Shown here in pieces: positions 1 through 6,739 of a stretch of 64,000 nucleotides of DNA. This DNA is from Paraburkholderia oxyphila NBRC 105797. GTDB lineage: Bacteria > Pseudomonadota > Gammaproteobacteria > Burkholderiales > Burkholderiaceae. The position numbers were made by a program, and so were the translations under genes. Positions within the stretch are counted from its first letter, which is position 1. Each line of letters starts with the position of its first letter. Below the pieces are notes generated by a model, which was not told the origin of the DNA, ran no database searches, and saw only the letters and a program-made list of their open reading frames with translations. The DNA lies in the NCBI RefSeq assembly GCF_000685075.1, contig NZ_BAYD01000055.1:1-64000 (forward strand). The letters are read 5' to 3'.

Positions 1-427
1 AACCGCCATGGGCGCGCACTGCATCGACCTTGACCTGGGGCGTGGTGATGGGCACACAGATCACGGCCTTCACGCCGAGCTTCGCTGCCGATAGCGCCAC
101 ACCCTGCGCATGATTGCCGGCCGAAGCGGTGATCACGCCACGCTCGAGCTGCCCGGGCGTCAGGTGCGCCATCTTGTTGTAGGCGCCGCGCAGCTTGAAG
201 GAGAACACGGGCTGGTTGTCCTCGCGCTTGAGCAGGACGGTGTTGCGCAGGCGTGCCGAGAGGTTCGGCGCGCGCTCCAGCTCGGTCTCGCGGGCCACGT
301 CATAGACGCGGGCGGTGAGGATAAGGCGAAGGTAATCGGTCGGCTGCGTGTTGCCTGGCTGGCTTCTGACCGGAGCAGCATTGGCGGTGTTGGCTTCGAC
401 TACGGTATGGCTCGATTCGACCTGCAT
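1..427 (-). CDS. ilvA: Threonine ammonia-lyase, N-terminal part (gene runs off left edge)
   Basis: PLP-dependent enzyme that deaminates L-threonine to 2-oxobutanoate, the committed step of isoleucine synthesis in the cytoplasm. Only the first ~142 codons are present. The PLP-lysine segment FSFKLRGAYNKM (Lys about residue 78) and the cofactor loop SAGNHAQG (about 102-109) are both visible and typical of IlvA. The start ATG at 427 has a GGAG five bases upstream. About 100 bases further upstream are a small Ile/Thr-rich reading frame and a terminator hairpin, so the gene is probably attenuated by charged tRNA supply. The family is clear; whether the missing C-terminal half has one or two ACT-like regulatory domains cannot be seen. 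Confidence 0.93.
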   Translation of the reverse strand, partial: MQVESSHTVVEANTANAAPVRSQPGNTQPTDYLRLILTARVYDVARETELERAPNLSARLRNTVLLKREDNQPVFSFKLRGAYNKMAHLTPGQLERGVITASAGNHAQGVALSAAKLGVKAVICVPITTPQVKVDAVRAHGG

Positions 428-476
428 GACGGCTCCTGTGCTGTCTCTTTGCTCTTGTTTGCCAGGAGGCGGAAAC

Positions 477-502
477 AAAAAACCCGCCTCGTGGGGCGGG
501 TT
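477..502 (-). terminator. ilvA attenuator: rho-independent terminator
   Basis: On the minus strand AACCCGCC (502-495) pairs with GGCGGGTT (488-481), and six T residues follow. It lies between the leader peptide and ilvA, so it can stop transcription before the structural gene. The upstream segment GGTGGGTT (536-529) can pair with AACCCGCC as an antiterminator with one G-U pair. Confidence 0.82.
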
Positions 503-526
503 GTTGTCGCTTTTGCCAGACGTACG

Positions 527-589
527 CTAACCCACCATTCGATGAATGGTGCGAATAATCAGCGTAATCGGGCAGTGGCGGTAATTCAT
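527..589 (-). CDS. Putative ilvA leader peptide (20 aa)
   Basis: A 20-codon frame, MNYRHCPITLIIRTIHRMVG, ending 99 bases before the ilvA ATG. Four ATT (Ile), two Thr and one Leu codons are packed into codons 8-15, as expected for a peptide that senses Ile/Thr supply. The frame overlaps a perfect hairpin (551-544 with 540-533) and is followed by a competing pairing and a terminator. There is no good Shine-Dalgarno; the best promoter would start transcription within a few bases of the ATG, so translation may be leaderless. The peptide is inferred from architecture only. Confidence 0.7.
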   Translation of the reverse strand: MNYRHCPITLIIRTIHRMVG

Positions 590-596
590 TCGTACA

Positions 597-625
597 AGGA
601 TGGCGTAGGTGGCTGCGATTGTCAA
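597..625 (-). promoter_or_regulatory. Putative promoter of the ilvA leader
   Basis: A perfect -35 hexamer TTGACA (625-620), a 17-bp spacer and a weaker -10 CATCCT (602-597). Transcription would begin near 590, next to the leader-peptide ATG at 589. Confidence 0.55.
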
Positions 626-660
626 TCCGTCTCGCGATCTGCCGAAATGTATCAATAACT

Positions 661-956
661 ACGAATTACATTTCATATGAGACGTTTTGAGTTGGAAAAT
701 GCTCACGGCGCTGCAATCGAAGTGACATTCACCCTATAACCCCCCACAAATTACGCCTAACCGTGAAACATTCTATGAATTATCGCACATCCCTTTGATT
801 TGAAAGGTGATTTTTGCCATGACAATTCCTCTGGCGGTGTTTCACGGTTTCGACCCTAGCTGCGATTATGACCGACCAGGGTCACTTCCCGCACCCCAAA
901 AGCAAAGGGCAGGCGCCCTTCTGGCCCTGCCCTTTCCGATTTTCAGATGTGCGATC
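661..956. other. Gene-free stretch between the ilvA leader and parB
   Basis: About 300 bases without a convincing gene. It holds the parB terminator (904-935) and a perfect 10-base inverted repeat, CCGTGAAACA at 761-770 and TGTTTCACGG at 838-847. The half-sites resemble halves of the canonical chromosomal parS but lie 67 bases apart and in the wrong order. Confidence 0.5.
904..935 (-). terminator. Terminator downstream of parB
   Basis: AAAGGGCAGG at 904-913 and CCTGCCCTTT at 926-935 form a perfect 10-bp stem just after the parB stop. On the minus strand a short T-rich run follows. Confidence 0.65.
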
Positions 957-1979
957 TTAATTTGTCTCGGCAACCGTATCCATCTCGGCGGCCCATTCGT
1001 CGATCACGGCCTTCATTCGCTCGGCCAAACGCTGCTGATCTGCCGCCGCGATGCCCTTCAGGCTGAGCTCCGCGCGACCGTCGCCAAAAAGCTTCAGTTC
1101 GCCGAGCGCGATACCATCCGGACGGCTGAATTGCACGCGTGACTGATAGTGCGTGCGGCGCGGTCCGATACGGCGTGCACCCGCCTCCGCCGACGCAGCC
1201 GCCTCGAGCTTGCGCACGCTCGCCTTGCCTTCGATGACCTGCCCGAGCCAATGCTCGGCAACGCTCGCGCCAGCACGATCGAAAATCAGCTTGATGTTGT
1301 AGGCGTGACCAAGACCGATGTCCTTGCGATGCTGCGCCATGCGCTGCAGCAGATACGGCGGCAGAGACGTGAGCGAAATCACCTTGCTGATGTGCTTCGG
1401 ATCCTCGCCGACCGCAACGCCCAATTCGACCTGATCGACATAAACGCCATCGTCGAGCAACTTCTTCCAGGCCAGCGCGTCGTCGAAGACCGTCTGCTCC
1501 TCTCGCTCCTTGTTGGCGTGGTAGGCACGCAAATAGAGATTCTGGTTATCGAGACCGTCGCGGACGTCGGCATCGATATGTTTGTCGCCACGCGAGCGTG
1601 CCGCCCTGATACGACGCTCACCGTCGACGATCACGTACTTGCCAGGAAACTCGGGCAAACGCGTGACGAGAATCGGCGTGATCTGGCCTTGCTTGGCAAA
1701 ACTTTCCGCAAGTTCGTCGATTGTCTCCGCACTGTAAAACGCGCGCGGATTGTACGGATTCGAGACGACGTCCTCGACCGGGATCTTCGTCACCGCGTGG
1801 ACGTCGAGCGCAACGGGTTCCACCGGTGCTACCGGTGCCACTTCTGCAAGCGTGACCACCGATGCGTCGCGCTGCGCAATGCCGACAACGTCGCCATCGG
1901 CAAGACGCTCGCCCGCGGACACGCGCTCAACCGCCATGCCCGCCCTGACCTTGCTGGTGAAATTGAGCTTAGTTGCCAT
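957..1979 (-). CDS. parB: ParB/RepB/Spo0J-family centromere-binding protein
   Basis: Partition protein of 340 residues that binds parS sites and works with ParA to segregate this replicon. The N-terminal ParB domain shows NPYNPR, the CTP-binding-type motif GERRIRAARSRG, and a downstream helical region with a helix-turn-helix-like segment (PKHISKVISLTSLP). The start ATG at 1979 overlaps the parA stop by 11 bases (ATGGCAACTAA), so translation is coupled. A longer upstream extension of the frame would be Arg/Ser-rich junk within parA and was rejected. The ENxQR-like motif of chromosome-type ParB is altered (NKEREEQT), which fits a plasmid or chromid lineage. Confidence 0.93.
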   Translation of the reverse strand: MATKLNFTSKVRAGMAVERVSAGERLADGDVVGIAQRDASVVTLAEVAPVAPVEPVALDVHAVTKIPVEDVVSNPYNPRAFYSAETIDELAESFAKQGQITPILVTRLPEFPGKYVIVDGERRIRAARSRGDKHIDADVRDGLDNQNLYLRAYHANKEREEQTVFDDALAWKKLLDDGVYVDQVELGVAVGEDPKHISKVISLTSLPPYLLQRMAQHRKDIGLGHAYNIKLIFDRAGASVAEHWLGQVIEGKASVRKLEAAASAEAGARRIGPRRTHYQSRVQFSRPDGIALGELKLFGDGRAELSLKGIAAADQQRLAERMKAVIDEWAAEMDTVAETN

Positions 1980-2655
1980 CGACGACCTCCTCTTCTTCCT
2001 GAACGAGCGCAATGATTTCGCTGTAGACCGCGGAGATTTCGTCCTTCGCGACCTTCGCGCCACGCACGCCCTTAACGTCGAAGACCGTTCGGCCAAGCGC
2101 CGCCGCCTGGCGATACAGTTCGCGTTGCTTGACGGTGGACGCGAGCACGCGGACATTGCTCTCGGCAAGAATCGCGCTCATCTGTGTGTGGAGGAGCGTC
2201 TTGGAATTCGATTTATTCAGCAAAATTGCGAATTTTCCCGCAGGATTGGCCACTCGCGTGCGCTCGACCAACTCCATCATCCCTTCACTACTCCAGATGT
2301 CGATCGGCGATGCGTCGGTCGGGATGATAGTTGCGTCGGCAACGGCGAGGACGCGGGCGGTAGTCAAATCGTTGATATTCGGCGGGCAGTCGACGATGAC
2401 GACGTCGTAGTCGTTCGCGAGCGCGGCAATCTCCGGCCCAATCATCTTCTCGAGCTTATTGATGCTACCGACGCGGAATGGAAGCGGTGTTTCCGGCCCG
2501 GCCGCCGCGCACCAGCTCATGCATGATTGCTGGCCGTCTGCGTCTGCGACGTAGACCTTATAGCCTTCGGACTGAAACGCACCCGCCAGATTCATGCTGG
2601 TCGTGGTTTTGCCCACCCCGCCCTTTTGGTTCGCTACCGCTATGACCAGTCCCAT
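1969..2655 (-). CDS. parA: ParA-family partition ATPase
   Basis: A 228-residue Walker-type ATPase for active DNA partition. The deviant Walker A motif KGGVGKTT is about residues 10-17, Walker A' is DADGQQS, and Walker B is VVIVDCPP. The protein is short and has no N-terminal DNA-binding extension. The start ATG at 2655 has GGAGA seven bases upstream; two upstream in-frame ATGs (2667, 2709) have no Shine-Dalgarno. The first palindromic parS-like site lies about 50 bases upstream, so ParB binding there could autoregulate parAB. Confidence 0.93.
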   Translation of the reverse strand: MGLVIAVANQKGGVGKTTTSMNLAGAFQSEGYKVYVADADGQQSCMSWCAAAGPETPLPFRVGSINKLEKMIGPEIAALANDYDVVIVDCPPNINDLTTARVLAVADATIIPTDASPIDIWSSEGMMELVERTRVANPAGKFAILLNKSNSKTLLHTQMSAILAESNVRVLASTVKQRELYRQAAALGRTVFDVKGVRGAKVAKDEISAVYSEIIALVQEEEEVVDGN

Positions 2656-2702
2656 TCGGTTCTCCATGCAATGTTCAACGCCGGCGCCCGCTTCACGCGC
2701 GA

Positions 2703-2716
2703 TCTCCACGTGGAGA
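2703..2716. promoter_or_regulatory. parS-like site 1
   Basis: Perfect palindrome TCTCCACGTGGAGA, 48 bases upstream of the parA start. Confidence 0.8.
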
Positions 2717-2899
2717 CTCTCCAGCGAGTCAGTTGGCAGTCTAGCGGCAAGTTAAAGTAAATTCTAGCTTCAGCGCCGAAATCGTTGTCGGCTCACAACC
2801 AAACTGGCCATTTGGATAAGAGATTCGATGCATAGCGCCGTCATACAGAGACAACTACAGGAAATCTGTGATCGGACGGTGGCAGTCACGGAGGTAGGA

Positions 2900-2913
2900 T
2901 CTCCACGTGGAGA
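2900..2913. promoter_or_regulatory. parS-like site 2
   Basis: Identical 14-bp palindrome TCTCCACGTGGAGA, 197 bases from site 1. Confidence 0.8.
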
Positions 2914-3095
2914 CTTCATCGGCGCTGTGCAGGGTGATTCGAACCCGTCTCGTTTCAAATATTCTGTCGGCGGTTTTCGATTCCACACTGGACGTCGAGA
3001 TAGATTCAATTCAGAAATCGGGTGTTAGGGGGATTCATCCGAAAGAAGGCGCGAGTGAACTGGAGAATCGTGTCTCGACGACCTCCGATATTCGA

Positions 3096-3109
3096 TCTCC
3101 ACGTGGAGA
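3096..3109. promoter_or_regulatory. parS-like site 3
   Basis: Identical 14-bp palindrome TCTCCACGTGGAGA, 196 bases from site 2. Confidence 0.8.
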
Positions 3110-3195
3110 TTGTGCCGTCGGCTCAGGTCAGAACGATCTCGACTGCCCCGATTTAGCCGCGTTCAAACGGCGAATCATTGCGGGCGAACGGTCTC

Positions 3196-3209
3196 ATCTC
3201 CACGTGGAG
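3196..3209. promoter_or_regulatory. parS-like site 4
   Basis: Identical 14-bp palindrome TCTCCACGTGGAGA, 100 bases from site 3. Confidence 0.8.
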
Positions 3210-3356
3210 AGCCAACCGTACAGGAGCGGATTGCATGGCCTTGTCTGTGATGTGCCCGGGCGCCACTCGCTACAAGTTCCCGCAAGACAGGCATGAGCCT
3301 GAATTTCTTCGCCTTTAGTAACTTCAGTCTACGTGGCGCCAAGTGCGTGGGCCCAA

Positions 3357-3370
3357 TCTCCACGTGGAGA
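3357..3370. promoter_or_regulatory. parS-like site 5
   Basis: Identical 14-bp palindrome TCTCCACGTGGAGA, 161 bases from site 4. Confidence 0.8.
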
Positions 3371-3666
3371 TCCGACGGTCATAGAAGCAGGTATGCAGCG
3401 CACCGTAAGCGCTGGCACTCGAGGCTTCAGCACAATCGATTACTCATCGATTTTTGGCAAAATACCTGGCGGACAAGCATTACTCGCGGCGGCAGCGCCA
3501 GTTCCTCTATCGGCGCTACATCAAGTCCTGTTTGAGCGTGGCGAAACCAATGGTGTCCTTGAAAGAGACATCAGATCCAGCGCGAGTAGGTCCGACTCAC
3601 TATGGCGATCGGCCATAACCAACTGACTTAACGACGTCGCGTCGCCGACGCACGCAGCTTTGCAGT

Positions 3667-3680
3667 TCTCCACGTGGAGA
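3667..3680. promoter_or_regulatory. parS-like site 6
   Basis: Identical 14-bp palindrome TCTCCACGTGGAGA, the copy nearest rep. Confidence 0.8.
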
Positions 3681-3814
3681 CTGCATAGCAACAAAGAGGT
3701 AAATGAATCGAGCCAGTCCGGTACTCACTGGCAGTGAAAAAAACGACACACCTGAGCGCAGTGCCAAGCTTCAATAGTTCGGCACTGCATCGATGTATGA
3801 GGAAAACTGGGGAA

Positions 3815-3853
3815 GCGAAATTTATCTACTATAAAAAGATAGATAAATTTCGC
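3815..3853 (-). terminator. Long AT-rich hairpin downstream of rep
   Basis: GCGAAATTTATCTA (3815-3828) and TAGATAAATTTCGC (3840-3853) form a perfect 14-bp stem with an 11-base loop, 25 bases after the rep stop. It may terminate rep transcription before the parS region. It lacks a clean T-run, so a structural role in the origin/centromere region is also possible. Confidence 0.5.
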
Positions 3854-3877
3854 AAAATTGTCAGACGGGCCGCGTAA

Positions 3878-5254
3878 TCACTCAGCGCGCGTCTTCAACG
3901 CAAGCTCGACATCGCCCATGGCCTGGAGATCGCCAGCTGCCGGCGCCTGTTGTCCGCTCAGCAGGAATTCAAGCAGATCGGCGGCAGTCGGTTGGCCCCA
4001 AGTGTCGAGAACCACCCAGCGGAAGAAATTCGTCGACGCCATCTTGCTCGGCACCTTGGCCGTCGAGACCTTGAGCTTGTCCATGCCGACCGTTTCGTTG
4101 TACCGCTTGATCAGCGCCGTCTGATCGTCGTACTCGAGCTCGTTGAAGTAGGCCCGCGCCTCGGCAATCTTCGCCGCGATATACCGGTCCTTCACCTGAT
4201 CCTGGCTCTCACGCGCCTTACCCGTATCGGCGCTCGGGCTGCCTGCCGCATTGGCACCCGGCAGTTGATAACCCTGCATCAGCGCCTTGCGGAAATAGGC
4301 CGCCACATTCGCAAGCGGCGCCGCATTTTTCTGGGCGACGCGCGCGGCCGTATAGGCCACGGCCGTGCGAATCTTTTCCTCGCCGTACTGCTTCAAAAGA
4401 CGTCGCGCCTCCGAGACCGGCACGCTGAATTTCGACATCTCGCCGATGAGCACGGTCTCGTTCGCACGCAACTCCTGGGACGGATCCGTCTCCGGCTTGC
4501 GAGTCACACGAAACTGCAGGGCAACCACCGAGCGGCCCACCTTGTGCTCGATGAGCTCGAAGTTATGGTCCGAGATCTCGTTGACTTCCTTGATGCAGGG
4601 AATCAGCACGCGGCTCTTGAACTGCTTGTAGAGCTTGTACGACTGCGCCGAGGTGTCCTGGCCGAGAATCAGGTCGCGCAGCGTCGCGAGTGGAAAACGC
4701 GCCGTCACGCCAACCGCTTCGTAGCGCACGACGTTTTCCCACAGGGCGAGCGAATGTGCTTTCCTGAATTGACGCGTGATCCGCATGTCGATCATCGCGT
4801 AGATTTCGGGATTCAGGAGTTCGCCGCGAATCTGCTCGGAGAAGGTATACCGCAGCACCGAGCGTTCGAGTTCGGCGCCGGCGAGCAAGCCCGACGCCTT
4901 CCAGATGCTGCGTTTGTCCTGCGTGAGATAGTCCCAGTTGACGACCGTGCTGATCAGCGAATTGATCGTCTCCTTGACGTACTCTGTATTGTTGCTGTTC
5001 AGATCGACGTCCTGCGAGAGGGCGGAGATCGTGATCTCGAACGAAGAGCGGCCGGCTTCCAGAGAATCCTGGCGGATCGCGTTCTTGATCAGCGAACTGA
5101 ACATCTTGCGCTGCTGGAGGCTGATCGATCCGGATTTCGGCGCGATGTGAATCGCGGGGACCGCCTTGCGGAAGAGATCAGGCGGCTGGCCTTGCTGGAA
5201 TACAAGTGCACCTTGCTTGTCGGCATCGCCGGCATCGGCCTTTTTTCTTGCCAT
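3878..5254 (-). CDS. RepB-family (Rep_3) replication initiator protein
   Basis: A 458-residue initiator expected to bind the iterons just upstream and open the origin of this replicon. The winged-helix initiator signature is recognisable: ISLQQRKMFSSLIKNA near residue 45, then SALSQDVDLNSNNTEYVKE, and a second winged-helix segment around ARFPLATLRDLILG. The C-terminal tail is longer than in small-plasmid Rep proteins, as in Burkholderia secondary chromosomes. The start ATG at 5254 gives MARKKADAG with only a weak ribosome site; upstream in-frame sequence is not protein-like. A 22-bp inverted repeat 29-50 bases upstream is a likely autoregulatory operator. Confidence 0.9.
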   Translation of the reverse strand: MARKKADAGDADKQGALVFQQGQPPDLFRKAVPAIHIAPKSGSISLQQRKMFSSLIKNAIRQDSLEAGRSSFEITISALSQDVDLNSNNTEYVKETINSLISTVVNWDYLTQDKRSIWKASGLLAGAELERSVLRYTFSEQIRGELLNPEIYAMIDMRITRQFRKAHSLALWENVVRYEAVGVTARFPLATLRDLILGQDTSAQSYKLYKQFKSRVLIPCIKEVNEISDHNFELIEHKVGRSVVALQFRVTRKPETDPSQELRANETVLIGEMSKFSVPVSEARRLLKQYGEEKIRTAVAYTAARVAQKNAAPLANVAAYFRKALMQGYQLPGANAAGSPSADTGKARESQDQVKDRYIAAKIAEARAYFNELEYDDQTALIKRYNETVGMDKLKVSTAKVPSKMASTNFFRWVVLDTWGQPTAADLLEFLLSGQQAPAAGDLQAMGDVELALKTRAE

Positions 5255-5282
5255 ATGACCCACGTTAAAAGGGAACCTGGTC

Positions 5283-5304
5283 GGTTGGTAACTGTATACC
5301 AACC
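5283..5304. promoter_or_regulatory. Putative rep autoregulatory operator
   Basis: GGTTGGTA (5283-5290) and TACCAACC (5297-5304) form an 8-bp-arm inverted repeat overlapping a TATACA -10-like sequence just upstream of rep. Rep_3 initiators commonly repress their own promoter as dimers at an inverted repeat related to the iterons; the function here is inferred. Confidence 0.55.
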
Positions 5305-5445
5305 AATCAGGTGACTCAAGGCTGCACCGCGCGCGTATGCGGGAGCACGACACCGCACGCAGGAAAAGTTGACAGGCCGTGCTTTTAGCCGCCGTGCCGG
5401 GCATCCAGGCGGCCATCGAAGCACGTTCCAGCGGGCCAGGCACGA

Positions 5446-5566
5446 TCCCATATCCGGTAACCATTGCGGTTCGACACCCGGAATTAGCTCCCATAACACG
5501 TTACCTGAAGCTCACAAGTGAGTACTCACTCTCGATCAGGTTACCCACAGGTAGCTGTTTATGGGG
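5446..5566. repeat. Origin iterons, proximal group (3 copies)
   Basis: Copies of the 18-bp consensus TCCCATAnnnnGnnACCT start at 5446 and 5489 on the plus strand (43 bases apart), and at 5549 on the minus strand. They begin the iteron field on the rep side. Confidence 0.75.
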
Positions 5567-5620
5567 GATTTCAGTGAACCGCTGCTTCGTGGACTATGGC
5601 CGAGCTGCATGGGAAAAATG

Positions 5621-5980
5621 TCCCATTTCCGGTGACCTATTGGCTATCCCATATATGGGCACCTGAAATCGCCCGCAATAGGCACATTCTGGAGCCGTGG
5701 CCGCGAGAAAACTCCCATAACCGGGTACTCTCGATTGATCCCATAGCGCGTTACCTGAGCATCGTGATCAAAGTTCCGGGCAAGCATTCACGCGGGTCTC
5801 CTATCCAATCGCGAATGGTTACCTCCAGAACCCCTTGCAGCAACGCCCCATAACCGGTTACCTCCAAGATTTCCCATAAATGGCGACCTTTTGGCAGCGC
5901 AAATGGCCTTCCGATCAGGCAGATGCGGTCTTCGCATCCCATACCGCGCTACCTTTCCGTGATCCCATAGAGGGTGACCT
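5621..5980 (+). repeat. Origin iterons, four pairs with 26-bp spacing
   Basis: Eight plus-strand copies of TCCCATAnnnnGnnACCT start at 5621, 5647, 5713, 5739, 5846, 5872, 5937 and 5963. They fall into four pairs whose members are exactly 26 bases apart. The outer blocks match closely while the four central bases vary. Confidence 0.88.
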
Positions 5981-6000
5981 CAGTGGGTTTCGGCAATTTC

Positions 6001-6125
6001 TCCCATACGGAGCGACCTTTTCCCCATATCCACAGACCCGAATCCCCATGCGAGGCTACCGAACCCCCATATCCACAACCCCGAGCTCCCATAGCCGGTT
6101 CCCCGGGTCCCATAAGTCGCCACCA
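6001..6125 (+). repeat. Origin iterons, phased six-copy array
   Basis: Six plus-strand copies start at 6001, 6022, 6044, 6065, 6087 and 6108, alternately 21 and 22 bases apart, which is two helical turns. Copies 2, 3 and 4 keep the CCCAT block but have degenerate right halves; copies 2 and 4 instead contain ATATCCACA, a near match to a DnaA box. Confidence 0.85.
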
Positions 6126-6236
6126 AATCGCCCGCAAACCCTTGCCAGATAAGGCTTTGCGCCGCCTAAAGGTTTACTAAAGGTTCTAAAGCGTAAAAGG
6201 TAAACACTGAAACAGGCGTCCGATGAAAGAGACGTC

Positions 6237-6347
6237 TCCCAAAACCGGGACCCTATAGAGATGTGAGTGATCACCAACTTACGCTGTCCCAAACCCGGTG
6301 ACCTATGGGACAAAGCGCATGAAAACGCCTCCCAAAACACGGGACCT
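6237..6347 (+). repeat. Origin iterons, TCCCAAA variant (3 copies)
   Basis: Three plus-strand copies at 6237, 6287 and 6330 share TCCCAAA instead of TCCCATA. They are the copies closest to the AT-rich element on its left side. Confidence 0.8.
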
Positions 6348-6370
6348 ATCCTTGAAATCTTGAGAATTGA

Positions 6371-6421
6371 CATTGAGTGTGTACTTTAACTTTATGATTT
6401 TTATAATAAATACACTCAATG
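6371..6421. other. AT-rich putative DNA unwinding element
   Basis: The 32 bases at 6381-6412 contain only four G/C bases, in otherwise GC-rich DNA. They are enclosed by a perfect 10-base inverted repeat, CATTGAGTGT (6371-6380) and ACACTCAATG (6412-6421), with iterons on both sides. This is the expected layout of the melting region of an iteron origin. Confidence 0.75.
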
Positions 6422-6642
6422 GTGTCTGACTATGGGACAAGCCAACGCTAAAAGGTAACCGTCTATGGGATCCGACTGCCGCCTGAGGAACTCATTGCTT
6501 TGCTAGACGCCTGGCGTCCGAAAAACTGCGATCCGTCTGCCCTGTTCCTTGCTGCTCCGTGACTGTCTAACCTCGAGGGCATCCACCGATAGGTCCCCAC
6601 CTCCCATATCTGGTTACCTACAGCAGGTCACCAGATATGGGA
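6420..6642. repeat. Origin iterons, distal group with inverted copies (4)
   Basis: Minus-strand copies start at 6420 (one mismatch), 6453 and 6625, and a plus-strand copy at 6602. The 6602 and 6625 copies form an inverted pair five bases apart, TCCCATATCTGG facing CCAGATATGGGA. Orientation switches at the AT-rich element. Confidence 0.82.
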
Positions 6643-6739
6643 AACAGCCGCGTAAGTCACCTTCACGTTCCAGGCCAGTGCTGCAAGGTGCATTGCAACA
6701 TTGCACACAGGTGACCTTTACGCGCCCGTTTTGCCGCCC

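Larger units (their letters stand above)
2656..3877. other. Gene-free centromere-like region
   Basis: About 1.2 kb between parA and rep with no plausible coding frame on either strand. It contains six identical 14-bp palindromes (starts 2703, 2900, 3096, 3196, 3357, 3667) and a long hairpin at 3815-3853. Clustering of the palindromes next to parAB suggests a partition complex assembly site. Confidence 0.75.
5255..6739. other. Replication origin region of the secondary chromosome
   Basis: About 1.5 kb with no coding frame, between rep and a small exported protein gene. It holds about 24 iterons, the AT-rich element at 6371-6421, the rep operator-like repeat at 5283-5304 and DnaA-box-like sites at 5541 (TTACCCACA), 6026 and 6069 (ATATCCACA). 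The rep gene reads away from it. Confidence 0.85.

Noticed and set aside
3325..3340. Degenerate parS-like GTCTACGTGGCG between sites 4 and 5
   Set aside because: Too many mismatches; could be a decayed copy but is not supported.
2828..3626. Short frames in the parS region
   Set aside because: Weak starts, no similarity, and they run through the parS palindromes; composition is not coding-like.
3815..3853. AT-rich inverted repeat considered as an XerCD dif site
   Set aside because: Arms of 14 bp with an 11-base spacer do not match the 11-6-11 layout or the conserved dif sequence.
3950..5314. Plus-strand frame opposite rep
   Set aside because: Antisense shadow of the initiator gene; no recognisable domain or ribosome site.
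5446..6642. Repeat field considered as a CRISPR array
   Set aside because: Repeat copies have variable centres, variable spacing and both orientations, and there are no cas genes; iteron origin fits better.
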